A stretch of 64,000 nucleotides of DNA from Kordiimonadaceae bacterium (GTDB taxonomy: Bacteria; Pseudomonadota; Alphaproteobacteria; Sphingomonadales; Kordiimonadaceae): contig JAEPQB010000004.1 in the NCBI GenBank assembly GCA_017640725.1, positions 186,001 through 250,000 of the forward strand, read 5' to 3'. A program made the translations under genes and the position numbers. Of this stretch, positions 34,526-43,800 are shown piece by piece. Positions within the stretch are counted from its first letter, which is position 1. Every line of letters starts with the position of its first letter. A model generated the notes under the pieces. That model was not told where the DNA came from. It ran no database searches and saw nothing but the letters and a program-made list of their open reading frames with translations.

Positions 34526-35208
34526 CAAATTACGCAGTATCGGCGGCCCTGATGGCCGCTTTGACGGGGCAATCAGGGGACGAAACCAGCATGCATTCCG
34601 GATTTATTGACGTAACGGAAGCCGTGCCCGGCATTGTTGCGGAGCCGCGATACTATGGCACCAATAACTTTATGGGCGTGCGGGTTACGGGCTATGAGGC
34701 CCCAAAAGTTGTTGTATCCAAAGAAGTAGGCGCCGCGCTGGCGGCGGTTCAAGCCGAGCTTGAAGCCCGCGGCATGGCGATCAAAATCTATGATGGCTAT
34801 CGCCCCCAGCGCGCTGTGGACCATTTCATGCGCTGGATTGCTGACCCGACAGACACCAAAAACAAGTCAGATTACTATCCAAACGTTCCCAAAGGCGAAC
34901 TGGTTGAACGGGGTTATATCGCGGAAAAATCCGGCCACAGCCGGGGCGGATCGGTTGACCTGACACTGGTTCAGCGCGCAGACGACGGCTCCTGGCAGGA
35001 ACTGGACATGGGGACCAATTGGGACATGCTGGATGTGCGGTCGCATGCCATCACGGATTTGATCAGTGAATCTGCGCAGGCCAACCGCAAGCTGTTGGCG
35101 GATTTGATGGTGAAACACGGGTTCAGGCCATATTCAGAGGAATGGTGGCATTTCACGCTCGACCCGGAACCGCACCCAGGCACTTATTTCGATTTTCCGA
35201 TCGACTGA
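34513..35208 (+). CDS. D-alanyl-D-alanine dipeptidase (VanX/DdpX family, M15D)
   Basis: 231-residue zinc dipeptidase that hydrolyses D-Ala-D-Ala. The catalytic Arg lies in IYDGYRPQRAVDHF. Zinc ligands are in SGHSRGGSVDLTL (His and Asp), and EEWWHF carries the base Glu and third ligand His. A weak N-terminal hydrophobic segment may be a signal, which would place it in the periplasm as for DdpX-like enzymes. GGGGA precedes ATG 34513. It overlaps mipA by 13 nt, so secreted EEP, MipA and VanX-like genes are translated as one unit. Confidence 0.9.
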   Translation: MAILTNYAVSAALMAALTGQSGDETSMHSGFIDVTEAVPGIVAEPRYYGTNNFMGVRVTGYEAPKVVVSKEVGAALAAVQAELEARGMAIKIYDGYRPQRAVDHFMRWIADPTDTKNKSDYYPNVPKGELVERGYIAEKSGHSRGGSVDLTLVQRADDGSWQELDMGTNWDMLDVRSHAITDLISESAQANRKLLADLMVKHGFRPYSEEWWHFTLDPEPHPGTYFDFPID

Positions 35209-35369
35209 CCACATATTCCTATTCGCGCGTATCATTGCTTAGCCAAGAACTGCGTTCTTGGAACGGCAACAAGGCCCAAAGCATCAGGATTTACCTGTCT
35301 GTAACTTTCTGGCAGTTTGACCGTCTAATAAAACAAAGAAAATATAACGACAGTCGACAAGAGGAAACA

Positions 35370-36095
35370 ATGAACGATGGGAACATGACGCCTGCAAGGG
35401 CGAAACGACCGATGCTATATCCGCTGGCATTTGCCATTTTTGGCATTCTGCTGGCGGCTCGGGAATCAAGCACATTTGCGCACTGGTTCGAAATTATCCC
35501 CATTCTGGGTGGGAACATTCCATTTTTTACGCTCGCCATGTTGCTGGCTTACGCCTATTGCGCCAATGGTGGCAGCCTTGCCACCATTGGGTTACGTTGG
35601 CCATCTTGGAACGGCAGACGACCCCTGCTGGTTCTGTATGTCCTTTTGGCTGCACTATTAATTTTTGCTGCGCGGGCAGGTGTAGCGCTAACGGTCAACC
35701 CGTTGGTGAGCGATTTAGGCCCGCTGCCAAGCGCAATGGAACGGATGGCGCCGCTTATCGGCAACTTCAGGCTGCTTCTTGTTTTGTTGCCGGTTATGTG
35801 GCTGGCGGTAATTGGGGAAGAACTGCTGTTTCGCGGCCTGTTGCTTAACTTTTTCGCATCCAGGTTTGGCGGTAACACGGGTGCCTGGTTGGCTGCCATT
35901 GTGGTTTCAGCATTGATATTTGGAATTGGCCATTTTTGGCAGGGCCCCCGAGGGATGATCCTGACCGGGGCCGGTGCGCTTGTGTATGGGGCAGGTTATT
36001 ATCTGTCAGGCCGAAACTTATGGCCTCCCATTCTTGCGCATGCCATTGCCAATACCCTTGGTTTTGTATCAATCTATATGGGCGACACCGGCTAA
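35370..36095 (+). CDS. CPBP-family intramembrane metalloprotease
   Basis: 241 residues with about seven to eight transmembrane helices. The CPBP (Abi/CAAX protease-like) motifs are present: EELLFRG (EExxxR), FGIGHFWQGPRG (FxxxH), and the later His in ILAHAIANTLGF. Bacterial members cleave or bind unknown membrane substrates. GAGGAAAC directly precedes ATG 35370. The 161-nt gap after the vanX-like gene could hold its own promoter. A hairpin overlaps the stop, and the gene converges with the first puuA-like gene. Confidence 0.87.
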   Translation: MNDGNMTPARAKRPMLYPLAFAIFGILLAARESSTFAHWFEIIPILGGNIPFFTLAMLLAYAYCANGGSLATIGLRWPSWNGRRPLLVLYVLLAALLIFAARAGVALTVNPLVSDLGPLPSAMERMAPLIGNFRLLLVLLPVMWLAVIGEELLFRGLLLNFFASRFGGNTGAWLAAIVVSALIFGIGHFWQGPRGMILTGAGALVYGAGYYLSGRNLWPPILAHAIANTLGFVSIYMGDTG

Positions 36096-36104
36096 CAGCC
36101 GGTG
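36086..36104. terminator. Hairpin between convergent genes
   Basis: CACCGGC (36086-36092) pairs with GCCGGTG (36098-36104) over the CPBP stop codon. There is no T-run on either side, so it is at best a weak terminator. Confidence 0.35.
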
Positions 36105-36121
36105 CGGCACTTCAAGTTTGG

Positions 36122-37483
36122 TTACACAGACAAGAGCAGATACCGGGTCTCCCAAGGGCTGAGCATGGAAGAATAGCTGTCATACTCCATTTCTTTGGCG
36201 TCCAGATAGGTTTCCACAAAGGCTTCGCCCAGCACCTCCTTCAGCGCATCACTTTTGCGCATGATTTTGATGCCATCGAGGAAGTGGCGCGGTAGTGCAC
36301 GGCTGGAAGCATCATAGGCAGAGCCTTTGAACTCTGCCGATGGCTTCAAGCCTTCCTTCATGCCGATGTACCCACAGGCCAGCGAAACGGCGATGGCGAA
36401 ATAGGGGTTCACATCGGACCCAGCCACCCGGTTTTCAATGCGCCTGCTTTCGCGGGACCCTGACGGCACACGAAGGCCTACTGAGCGGTTTTCACGGCTC
36501 CAGTGCGTATTTGTGGGGGCAGAAAGTCCCATGGCAAAACGTCGGTAGCTATTCACAAATGGGGCGATCAGCGGCATCGACTCTTTCAAATACTTCTGCA
36601 GGCCTGCGATGTGCGACAGGAACAGTTCGGTGTTTTCGCCGTCTGCCGTCGCGAAGATGTTTTTGCCGGTTTCCATGTCCTGCACAGACTGGTGGATATG
36701 CATGGCGCTGCCAAAACTGTCCGGGTAGGGGCTCGCCATAAAGCTAGCGAACATATTGTGGTGGATCGCCACCTGGCGCAGGATGCGTTTGAACAGGAAT
36801 GATTGGTCCGCAACATTAAGCGCGGGGCCATGAAACACGTTGAATTCAAACTGGGCCGGGCCTGCTTCATGGATCAGCGTGTCAACATTGATGTTTTGCT
36901 TTTCGCAGGCGTCATAGACGTCATCAAAATAGGCAGAAAACTCGTCCAAGCTGTCGATCGAGTAGGGTGACGATCCGCTGTCGCGGCGTCCAGACGCGCC
37001 TACTGGCGCCTTGGGACGCGCTTCCACGTCTTCCTGGCGCTCAATCAGGTAAAACTCAAACTCTGGCGCTACAATCGGCTGCCAGCCTTCTTTTTCATAG
37101 AGTTTGAGGACGCGCTGAAGCACTTGCCGCGGGGAAAAATCTACGGGCGTGCCGTCCTCAAGCTCGGCATCACAAATAACGGCCGCTGTTGGCTCCGATT
37201 GCCACGGCGTGGTGCAAATGGTGTCCAGATCAGGAACCAGAATGACATCGCGCTCCGTTTCGCTCAGGAAGTCATTGAGCGCATAATCACCCGTGATCGT
37301 CATGCCAAAAACGGTTTCCGGCATGCGTAATTGCCGGGTTTTCATACCTTCAATAAACTTCACGCGTGGCATGGATTTGCCGCGCGCGATGCCAGCGTTA
37401 TCGGCAATCATGCATTCAATATCGTCAATATTATTGTTTTTAAGCCACTGGTCGATTTCGTCGATGCGGGATGCATCCGTCAT
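36122..37483 (-). CDS. puuA: Glutamine synthetase-family gamma-glutamylpolyamine ligase, copy 1 (PuuA-like)
   Basis: 453-residue GS-fold ligase expected to join glutamate to putrescine or another amine with ATP, the first step of the Puu pathway. The GS catalytic blocks are IVAPEFEFYLIE, SAMHIHQSVQD, NSYRRFAMG and WSRENRSVGLRVPSGS, then RRIENRVAGSDVNPYFAIA. The Tyr adenylylation site of true GlnA is absent. The N-terminus (IECMIADNAGIARGKSMP) is that of PuuA-type proteins. It is transcribed with the puuD-like gene and the seven-TM gene, away from copy 2. The two copies differ throughout, so they are old paralogues. Confidence 0.87.
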   Translation of the reverse strand: MTDASRIDEIDQWLKNNNIDDIECMIADNAGIARGKSMPRVKFIEGMKTRQLRMPETVFGMTITGDYALNDFLSETERDVILVPDLDTICTTPWQSEPTAAVICDAELEDGTPVDFSPRQVLQRVLKLYEKEGWQPIVAPEFEFYLIERQEDVEARPKAPVGASGRRDSGSSPYSIDSLDEFSAYFDDVYDACEKQNINVDTLIHEAGPAQFEFNVFHGPALNVADQSFLFKRILRQVAIHHNMFASFMASPYPDSFGSAMHIHQSVQDMETGKNIFATADGENTELFLSHIAGLQKYLKESMPLIAPFVNSYRRFAMGLSAPTNTHWSRENRSVGLRVPSGSRESRRIENRVAGSDVNPYFAIAVSLACGYIGMKEGLKPSAEFKGSAYDASSRALPRHFLDGIKIMRKSDALKEVLGEAFVETYLDAKEMEYDSYSSMLSPWETRYLLLSV

Positions 37484-37534
37484 AAAGCACCTACACTGCA
37501 ACCATTGCTGACGGCAGTTCCTTTGAATTTCTGG

Positions 37535-38293
37535 CTATATACCACGCCGTTTGCTGGATTGATAGCTGCGGGCAGCGTCGCCAAATGCCCCGAAAAGCTT
37601 CTTTGATTGGGGATTATCCCACGCTTGCCACTCAGGATGCCACTGTACTGCAAGGGCAAAACCCTGAGCATCCTCAACACTGGTTGCTTCTATGGTGCCG
37701 TCATCGGCTTCAGCCTCTATGACCAGTCCAGCCGCCAGTTTGTGAATGCCCTGACCATGCACTGAATTCACCATAAACTCGCGCTCCCCTGTAATTTGGT
37801 GAAGCAAACCTCCTTCAGCAGACGTGACGCTGTGGGCAGGTCCATATTGCGCTTCTATGGGATCGTCCGTGTTTTCGCGGTGGTCAAATTTGCCGTCCAC
37901 CTCCTGAAGTCGCGGATGCAGCGTGCCGCCCAAAGCGACATTTAGCTCCTGAAAGCCACGGCAAATGCCAAAAAGCGGCATACCTGCAACCAATATGGAC
38001 GGGATCAAACTCATGGCGAGCGCGTCGCGAGCTGGGTCTTCATGTTCGCCCGCTGGCGCTGGCGGCAGGCGATACAGCTGTCGGTCCACATTGCTGTATC
38101 CACCTGTTAGCAGCAAACCGTCCAGGCGCGGCAGATAGTCCTTAGGCGCGATTTGGTCGGACAGTGCTGGGATCAGCAGCGGCACGCAGTCAGCGCAGCG
38201 CGTAATAGCCTGCAAATATTTGTCACCAGTCTGGTGATATTGGTGCAGGCCCTGCTGGTTGGTTTCACAAATTACACCGATAACGGGTTTCAT
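37535..38293 (-). CDS. puuD: Gamma-glutamyl-GABA hydrolase (class I amidotransferase, PuuD-like)
   Basis: 252-residue class I glutamine-amidotransferase-fold hydrolase that releases GABA from gamma-glutamyl-GABA at the end of the Puu pathway. The nucleophile Cys is in GICRGFQELNVALGG, and the His/Glu of the triad is in LAVQWHPEWQ. VIGVICETNQQG and HSV near TSAEGGLLHQ fit the peptidase C26 group. ATG 38293 overlaps the stop of the upstream seven-TM gene by 4 nt (ATGA), giving direct coupling. puuA copy 1 follows 51 nt later. Confidence 0.9.
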   Translation of the reverse strand: MKPVIGVICETNQQGLHQYHQTGDKYLQAITRCADCVPLLIPALSDQIAPKDYLPRLDGLLLTGGYSNVDRQLYRLPPAPAGEHEDPARDALAMSLIPSILVAGMPLFGICRGFQELNVALGGTLHPRLQEVDGKFDHRENTDDPIEAQYGPAHSVTSAEGGLLHQITGEREFMVNSVHGQGIHKLAAGLVIEAEADDGTIEATSVEDAQGFALAVQWHPEWQAWDNPQSKKLFGAFGDAARSYQSSKRRGI

Positions 38294-39150
38294 GATGCAC
38301 TCTCGCGGTCGGCATGGGCTTGCGCTTCGGTTTCTTCGTGCCACTGCAAAAGGTTAAGCTCGATGAAGAAAAATGCAGCAATCCAGATGAAGGCGTCCCA
38401 GAAGTCCATGAAATTCCCATATATGCCCCAGATGATCGCGGCAATAATCAGGATCGAGTAGAGGCCGATCTTGATGTAGGCGTTGATGCGAAACAGCCTG
38501 TCTGTCAACTCACCACGAAATTGGAGATACACATCAATCCACAAAACCAGTACGACGAGTATCCATGTTGCAGCATTGGTCGTTTCGGTGAAGGCAAGCA
38601 AATAGCTGTCAAACAACAGGCTACCAATCATGATGATCTGGTTCGCCTCATTCACATAATAGGGTGCAGGACCCACGGACGTGCATGTTTGGGCTGAAAG
38701 CGCTGCAAACTCATCCAGTTCAATCAGGTATGAAAGGTAGCTGCCCACGGCGTCGCAGGCTGTTGCGAAGGACGCTTGCTCGAAGCCCATCATAAAAAAG
38801 ATTTTTTGCGAATAGCCGAGGAACGCCAGCAGGATGAAGAAGTAACAAATGCCGGCAACACCATTGATGGACCATTTCACAAGCCCTTTGTGGTCCTCGT
38901 CATTAATGATCCAGGTTTCCAGCTCCAGCATCAAAAGCAGGATAAACCAGGAAATACTGTCGATGGCTTGTGGGAAAGCGTCGTAAAAATCGCGAAACCC
39001 AACGCCTTCGCGGAATCTGTGGGCGGAGGAGTTATAATCCTCAAGGGTAAAATAGATCACATTGTAAAAGATGATCACATAGATGCTGTATTTCAGGAGT
39101 TGATAAAGCGTGCTTGTTTTGACGCCAAAATAGGAACCTGAAAGTGCCAT
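38290..39150 (-). CDS. Seven-TM membrane protein of unknown function, coupled to puuD
   Basis: 286 residues with about seven hydrophobic helices, near residues 17-36, 65-84, 92-112, 168-188, 191-209, 222-242 and 246-266. A loop of about 50 residues between helices 3 and 4 carries two cysteines (ATACDAVG and AQTCTSVG), probably outside the membrane. Aromatic residues are unusually frequent. I recognise no transporter motif. GAGGG precedes ATG 39150, and its stop overlaps the puuD start, so it is the first gene of the unit ending in puuA copy 1. A polyamine sensing or uptake role is possible, from context only. Confidence 0.75.
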   Translation of the reverse strand: MALSGSYFGVKTSTLYQLLKYSIYVIIFYNVIYFTLEDYNSSAHRFREGVGFRDFYDAFPQAIDSISWFILLLMLELETWIINDEDHKGLVKWSINGVAGICYFFILLAFLGYSQKIFFMMGFEQASFATACDAVGSYLSYLIELDEFAALSAQTCTSVGPAPYYVNEANQIIMIGSLLFDSYLLAFTETTNAATWILVVLVLWIDVYLQFRGELTDRLFRINAYIKIGLYSILIIAAIIWGIYGNFMDFWDAFIWIAAFFFIELNLLQWHEETEAQAHADRESAS

Positions 39151-39351
39151 GATGCCCTCACTATGAGATGCCGCCGCAAGCGGACCAAATGCCGGGCGCG
39201 CTGACCAATCGCAAACTCATCACAAAAAGTCTGCAACTTCAAGGCAGTATTCCTATAGTTGTCCTTGACAAACGAAGCCGGTTTGACGAAGGCTGCTGGC
39301 TGTGGGGGAAGCAGCAGGGCGCTCAAAGTGCGGCGCATACAGGCAGTATTT

Positions 39352-40701
39352 ATGACATCAGACCTAAAAGCCGAGTTTGACGCGTTTCGCGCGGCCAATC
39401 CCGAGATCGAAACGATTGAGGTTTTACTGGCCGACATCAACGGTATTTTTCGGGGCAAGCAGATGCCGATCTCTGCCTTGGATAAAATCGCCAAAAACGG
39501 TGTTTATTTCCCCATCACAACACCTTTCTTGACCACAAATGGAGCGACAGCGGACAATATTCTTGATGAATATGGCTCCGACCCGGACAGACTGTGTGTG
39601 GCATTGCCTGGAACGCTTACCCACGTGCCATGGGCGGCAAAACCAACCGCACAACTTCAACTGGAGATGCTGGAGCCGGATGGGGCCCCGTTGTTTGCAA
39701 GCCCGCGTTTGCTGGTGCAAAAATCATTGGATAAGCTCGCTGACCTTGGTCTGACGCCTGTTTCTGCAATCGAGTATGAGTTTTTCCTCTTCAAATCTGG
39801 GCAAATGCCGCCAGAACCGCTTACGCCGCCCAACGGGCTGCCCCATGCCGCAGATGCCAACTGCTATAATTTGGAAGTGTTTGCCGACTATCAGCCATTG
39901 ATGCAGGAAATCGAGGAAGCAGCAGCCGTTCAGGGCATCCAGGTGGAAGGCTTGGTGTGCGAATACGGCAATGGCCAGTTTGAAGTGAACCTTAAGCACG
40001 GGCCCGATGCGCTGAAGGCATGTGATGACGCGATGCTCCTCAAGCGCCTTATTAGGGGCGTGGCCCACAAGCATGGCCTATTGGCGAGCTTTATGGCGAA
40101 ACCCATTCATGACGAGGTAGGTAGTGGTTTGCATGCCCACGTGAGCCTCCTGAATGAAAATGGCGATAATATCTTTGCTGGTGATGACGGCGAGGACCTG
40201 CTGCAACAAGCTGTCGCCGGGCTTTTGGAAACCATGCCTGCTGCGACGTCCATTTTTGCGCCCAATGCCAATAGCTACAGGCGTTTTGATGCAGAGTGGT
40301 TTGCGCCAGTGGTCAAAAACTGGGGTGAGAACAATCGGCGGCTGGCGGTCCGGTTGCCGTTGACTGACAAAGAAAACAGACGCTTTGAGCACCGGGTAAG
40401 CGGCGCGGATGCGTCGCCGCATCTGGTTGTTGCGGCTATACTGGCTGGCGCCCATCATGGCCTTGCAAACAAACTCTCACCGCCCGAAGCGCTTGGTGAG
40501 TTTGATTTAGTCGACTTTAAGGATGTTCTGCCGTCGCGTTGGAAAATTGCCCTCGATGTGCTGGAGCAGGACAAAATACTCGGCGAATATTTCGGTGAAA
40601 AATTCCTGAAGCTATATTACGAAGTCCGTAGCACCGAAGAAGAAGAGGCCCATGTCAGTTACTTTGCAGCTGATCACCAGCAATACTTAAGAATATTGTA
40701 A
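39352..40701 (+). CDS. Glutamine synthetase-family gamma-glutamylpolyamine ligase, copy 2 (PuuA-like)
   Basis: 449-residue second GS-fold ligase, divergent from the first unit. Catalytic blocks are SAIEYEFFLF, SGLHAHVSLLNENGDNIF, NSYRRFDAEWF, and NRRLAVRLPLTDKENRRFEHRVSGADASPHL. It differs from copy 1 in the last block (LPLTDKENRRFEHR against VPSGSRESRRIENR), so it may use another amine. ATG 39352 fits the family start; the open frame upstream is unlike it. The 201-nt divergent region before it contains a TTGACA (near 39268) without a good -10. puuB follows 24 nt downstream. Confidence 0.85.
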   Translation: MTSDLKAEFDAFRAANPEIETIEVLLADINGIFRGKQMPISALDKIAKNGVYFPITTPFLTTNGATADNILDEYGSDPDRLCVALPGTLTHVPWAAKPTAQLQLEMLEPDGAPLFASPRLLVQKSLDKLADLGLTPVSAIEYEFFLFKSGQMPPEPLTPPNGLPHAADANCYNLEVFADYQPLMQEIEEAAAVQGIQVEGLVCEYGNGQFEVNLKHGPDALKACDDAMLLKRLIRGVAHKHGLLASFMAKPIHDEVGSGLHAHVSLLNENGDNIFAGDDGEDLLQQAVAGLLETMPAATSIFAPNANSYRRFDAEWFAPVVKNWGENNRRLAVRLPLTDKENRRFEHRVSGADASPHLVVAAILAGAHHGLANKLSPPEALGEFDLVDFKDVLPSRWKIALDVLEQDKILGEYFGEKFLKLYYEVRSTEEEEAHVSYFAADHQQYLRIL

Positions 40702-40725
40702 CCAATACAGTGCTTTAACAGTAAT

Positions 40726-42042
40726 ATGCGTATTAGAGACTCCATTCATTCAGACCGAATGCCGCCATCTTATTATGTGGCGAGCGGTAAATACACCGAC
40801 CAATTCCGCCGACTGGAAGGCAATGTGCGGGCAGAAGTCTGCGTCATTGGTGGTGGCTATTCAGGCGTTGCAACCGCGCTGGCGCTCGCAGAAGCTGGCA
40901 AGCATGTTGTGCTGGTTGAGCAGAACCAGGTGGGTTGGGGGGCTTCAGGCCGCAATGGCGGCCAGGTATTGGGTGGCTTTGGCCCTGAGCAAAGCGAATA
41001 TGAAAAATACGAAAAGGTCTATGGCGCTGAAAACGCTAAACGCGTTTGGGAAGAGGGCATTCGCTGCGTTGAGCTCGTAAAAGCCAATGTAGATAAGTAT
41101 AATATCGATTGTGATTTTACGCTTGGCTATTTCGACGCTGCTATGAACCAGCGCGAAATGGACGACCTGAAGGAAGCAAAAGAAGACCTGGAAGAATTAG
41201 GGTTTCCCCACAAGCTTCGTTTGTTGGACCAGAACGACGTGAAAACCGCGATCGGGTCCGACCGCTTCATCGGTGGGCTAGTGAATGAGGGCTGGGGCCA
41301 TTGCCATCCGCTTAACCTGTGCAGAGGCGAAGCAAAGGCGGCAGAAGGTCTTGGCGTTGAAATCTATGAAGATGCCCGCGTTTCCAAACTTGATTACCAC
41401 GAAAACCATATCGTGGTTGATATGGATTGGGGCCGGGTAACTGCTGACAAAGTTGTGCTCGCCTGCAATGCGTACCTTGGAAACCTGGTGCCGCGGCTAG
41501 CGAACCGCATGTTGCCGGTTGGCAGCTATATCATTGGAACAGAAAGACTTTCTGACGAACTGGCGAACGACATTCTTCCGGGAAACCATGCCGTATGCGA
41601 TCAGCGCTGGGCTGTGGACTATTTCCGCATGTCCGCCGACAAGCGGCTGTTGTTTGGTGGTGTCGCGTCATACACGGGCGTTCACCCCAAAAACATCGTC
41701 AAAAAAATGCGCCCCAAGATGCTCAAGGTTTTCCCGCAATTGAAGGACGTCAAAATTGACTATCAGTGGGGCGGCTATCTGGCTGTTGGTCTGAACCGCA
41801 TTCCACAAGTTGGCCGAATTGATGAGCGTACTTATTTTGCGCAGGCTTTTGCGGGCCATGGGGTTGCGCCCAGTCACAGCGCCGGCCGCATGATTGCCGA
41901 CGCCATATTGGGTGATGACGAATTGCTGCGCATTGTTGAAAGCGTCAAGCACCGGCCATTCCCCGGTGGCAGGCTATTCAGGAAACCAATTTTGGCTGCT
42001 GGCATGGCGTTTGAGCAATTCAAGGAAACGCTGCGCCTTTAG
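40726..42042 (+). CDS. puuB: FAD-dependent gamma-glutamylputrescine oxidoreductase-like protein (PuuB-like)
   Basis: 438-residue DAO-family flavoprotein. The FAD-binding start EVCVIGGGYSGVATALALAEAG is followed by WGASGRNGGQV, the typical PuuB/OrdL segment. GGYLAVGLNRIPQVGRI and FAGHGVAPSHSAGRMIAD complete the fold. It should oxidise the gamma-glutamyl amine to the aldehyde with release of ammonia and peroxide. No ribosome site is clear; ATG 40759 is an alternative start. It sits directly after puuA copy 2. The aldehyde dehydrogenase PuuC is not in the window. Confidence 0.87.
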   Translation: MRIRDSIHSDRMPPSYYVASGKYTDQFRRLEGNVRAEVCVIGGGYSGVATALALAEAGKHVVLVEQNQVGWGASGRNGGQVLGGFGPEQSEYEKYEKVYGAENAKRVWEEGIRCVELVKANVDKYNIDCDFTLGYFDAAMNQREMDDLKEAKEDLEELGFPHKLRLLDQNDVKTAIGSDRFIGGLVNEGWGHCHPLNLCRGEAKAAEGLGVEIYEDARVSKLDYHENHIVVDMDWGRVTADKVVLACNAYLGNLVPRLANRMLPVGSYIIGTERLSDELANDILPGNHAVCDQRWAVDYFRMSADKRLLFGGVASYTGVHPKNIVKKMRPKMLKVFPQLKDVKIDYQWGGYLAVGLNRIPQVGRIDERTYFAQAFAGHGVAPSHSAGRMIADAILGDDELLRIVESVKHRPFPGGRLFRKPILAAGMAFEQFKETLRL

Positions 42043-42066
42043 AGTTTTATCTGCTATGAGCGATTG

Positions 42067-43674
42067 ATGATCAGGCAACCTGGAGCAGGCGGGGGTCCAC
42101 CGCGTCAATTTACGATCAGCGACGCGCAAAATTTCCTCAAGCGCGGCTATGCAGCACTTAACCGTGGTGACTTCAAGGAAGCCGGTGCCTGCTGCCAGCT
42201 AATCCTTAAATATATTCCCAAAATGGCTGAAGCGCATTTCCTGATAGGCTTACTGGGCATTGAAAGCCGGGACTGGGGTACCGCAACCCGTGCCTTCAAG
42301 AATGTGGTGTCGCTTAAAGAAGACCATGTGGCGGGGTGGGCGCAACTGGCGCGGGCATTTGTGACCTCCGGGCAATATAGCAATGCAGAGTCTGCGCTTG
42401 CACGCGCTGAGGCTCTTCCGGTCAAAGACCCCCTTGTCATGGACGTGCTTGGCACCGTGCATAGTTTGCTGGGTGATCAACCTGCGGCCCTCGACTGGTA
42501 CGACAAAGCATCTGCGGCGTCAGACAGCGCTGTTTATGAACTCAGCCGCGCCAAAGCCTTAACATTTCTGGGAAAACTGGTGGAGGCCGATACTGCACTT
42601 GTGCGTGTCCTCGAGGAAAAGCCGGAAGCGTCACAAGCGCATTGGATGAAATCCCGACTGAAAAAAGCGGACTCTGACAGCCATGTGAAGGAAATGCAGA
42701 AGCTGCTGCAAAAAGTCCCCGAGCAAAGCGAGGCAGCCAGTTTTTTCAATTATGCCATCGGCAAAGAATATGAAGATCTGGAAGAGTGGGATGCCGCGTT
42801 TGAGTATTATGCTAAAGGGGCAAATGCGCGCCGTTCAGCTGTGCAATTCGACGAGCAGGCGGAGGTTGCAATGTTCGATGCGTTGGCCTCCACATTTGAC
42901 GCAGAGTATTTGAACTCTGCGGGAGCAGGGCACAACGATCCATCGCCCATTTTCATTGTGGGCCAGCCACGAACAGGCACGACACTGATTGAGCGTATCA
43001 TCACGGCGCACAGCGATGTTTCCTCGGCTGGCGAACTCCAGCAGTTTGCCATGTCAATCAAGCGGTTAAGCGGCATCACGTCTCCAAAACCAATGACCGC
43101 AGAGATTGTTGAGAATGCTACGAGCATTGACCCTGCGGAGCTGGGCAAAATGTATCTCCACACCACGCGAACCCTGCGGGGAGATACGCCGCGTTTTGTC
43201 GACAAAATGCCAGTGAACTATCTTTATGTGCCCTTAATCGCAGCAGCATTGCCTAACGCAAAAATTATCCATGTCACGCGCGACCCGATGGACAGCTGTT
43301 TTTCCAGTTTCAAACAGCTTTTTGCAGACGCCTATTACCATTCCTATGAGCTGGAAGAAATGGCGCGCCATCACGTGCGGTACCGAAAGCTCATGGAGCG
43401 CTGGCAGCAACTGCTGGGCGACAGGGTGCTAACCGTATCTTATGAGAAAACAGTTCAAGAAACCGAACTAAGTGCCCAAATAATAATGGGCTATTTGGGT
43501 TTGGAATGGCAGGATTTAATCCTGAATTTCTTTGAGCAGGAGGCCAGTGTCACAACTGCGAGTGCCGCGCAGGTGCGCGAAAAGGCGCATACGCGATCTG
43601 TGGGATTATGGCAACGCTATGCCACACAATTAGAACCCGTGCGAAAAATATTGGCAAAAGCCGATATGATTTAG
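42067..43674 (+). CDS. TPR-repeat sulfotransferase-family protein
   Basis: 535 residues. The first half (about 18-250) is a string of tetratricopeptide-like helices (LKRGYAALNRGDFKEAGACC and similar). The second half is a sulfotransferase domain whose PAPS loop is IFIVGQPRTGTTLIERII, followed by VDKMPVNYLYVPLIAAALPNAKIIHVTRDPMDSCFSSF. Such TPR-sulfotransferases are common in Alphaproteobacteria, often beside TonB receptors, but their acceptors are unknown. It lies 24 nt after puuB and 126 nt before the TonB receptor gene. Its link to polyamine use is only positional. Confidence 0.85.
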   Translation: MIRQPGAGGGPPRQFTISDAQNFLKRGYAALNRGDFKEAGACCQLILKYIPKMAEAHFLIGLLGIESRDWGTATRAFKNVVSLKEDHVAGWAQLARAFVTSGQYSNAESALARAEALPVKDPLVMDVLGTVHSLLGDQPAALDWYDKASAASDSAVYELSRAKALTFLGKLVEADTALVRVLEEKPEASQAHWMKSRLKKADSDSHVKEMQKLLQKVPEQSEAASFFNYAIGKEYEDLEEWDAAFEYYAKGANARRSAVQFDEQAEVAMFDALASTFDAEYLNSAGAGHNDPSPIFIVGQPRTGTTLIERIITAHSDVSSAGELQQFAMSIKRLSGITSPKPMTAEIVENATSIDPAELGKMYLHTTRTLRGDTPRFVDKMPVNYLYVPLIAAALPNAKIIHVTRDPMDSCFSSFKQLFADAYYHSYELEEMARHHVRYRKLMERWQQLLGDRVLTVSYEKTVQETELSAQIIMGYLGLEWQDLILNFFEQEASVTTASAAQVREKAHTRSVGLWQRYATQLEPVRKILAKADMI

Positions 43675-43800
43675 CGATTTTTCGCTGTTAGATTTGTTTC
43701 CACAAGTTTTGGGCAAAAGGGAAGCGGTCAGTCTCGGGCCGCTGCTCAAACTCTGCGCGTGCCGCTGTTGCGGATGGGGGCAGGTTACATGGAGGAATAT

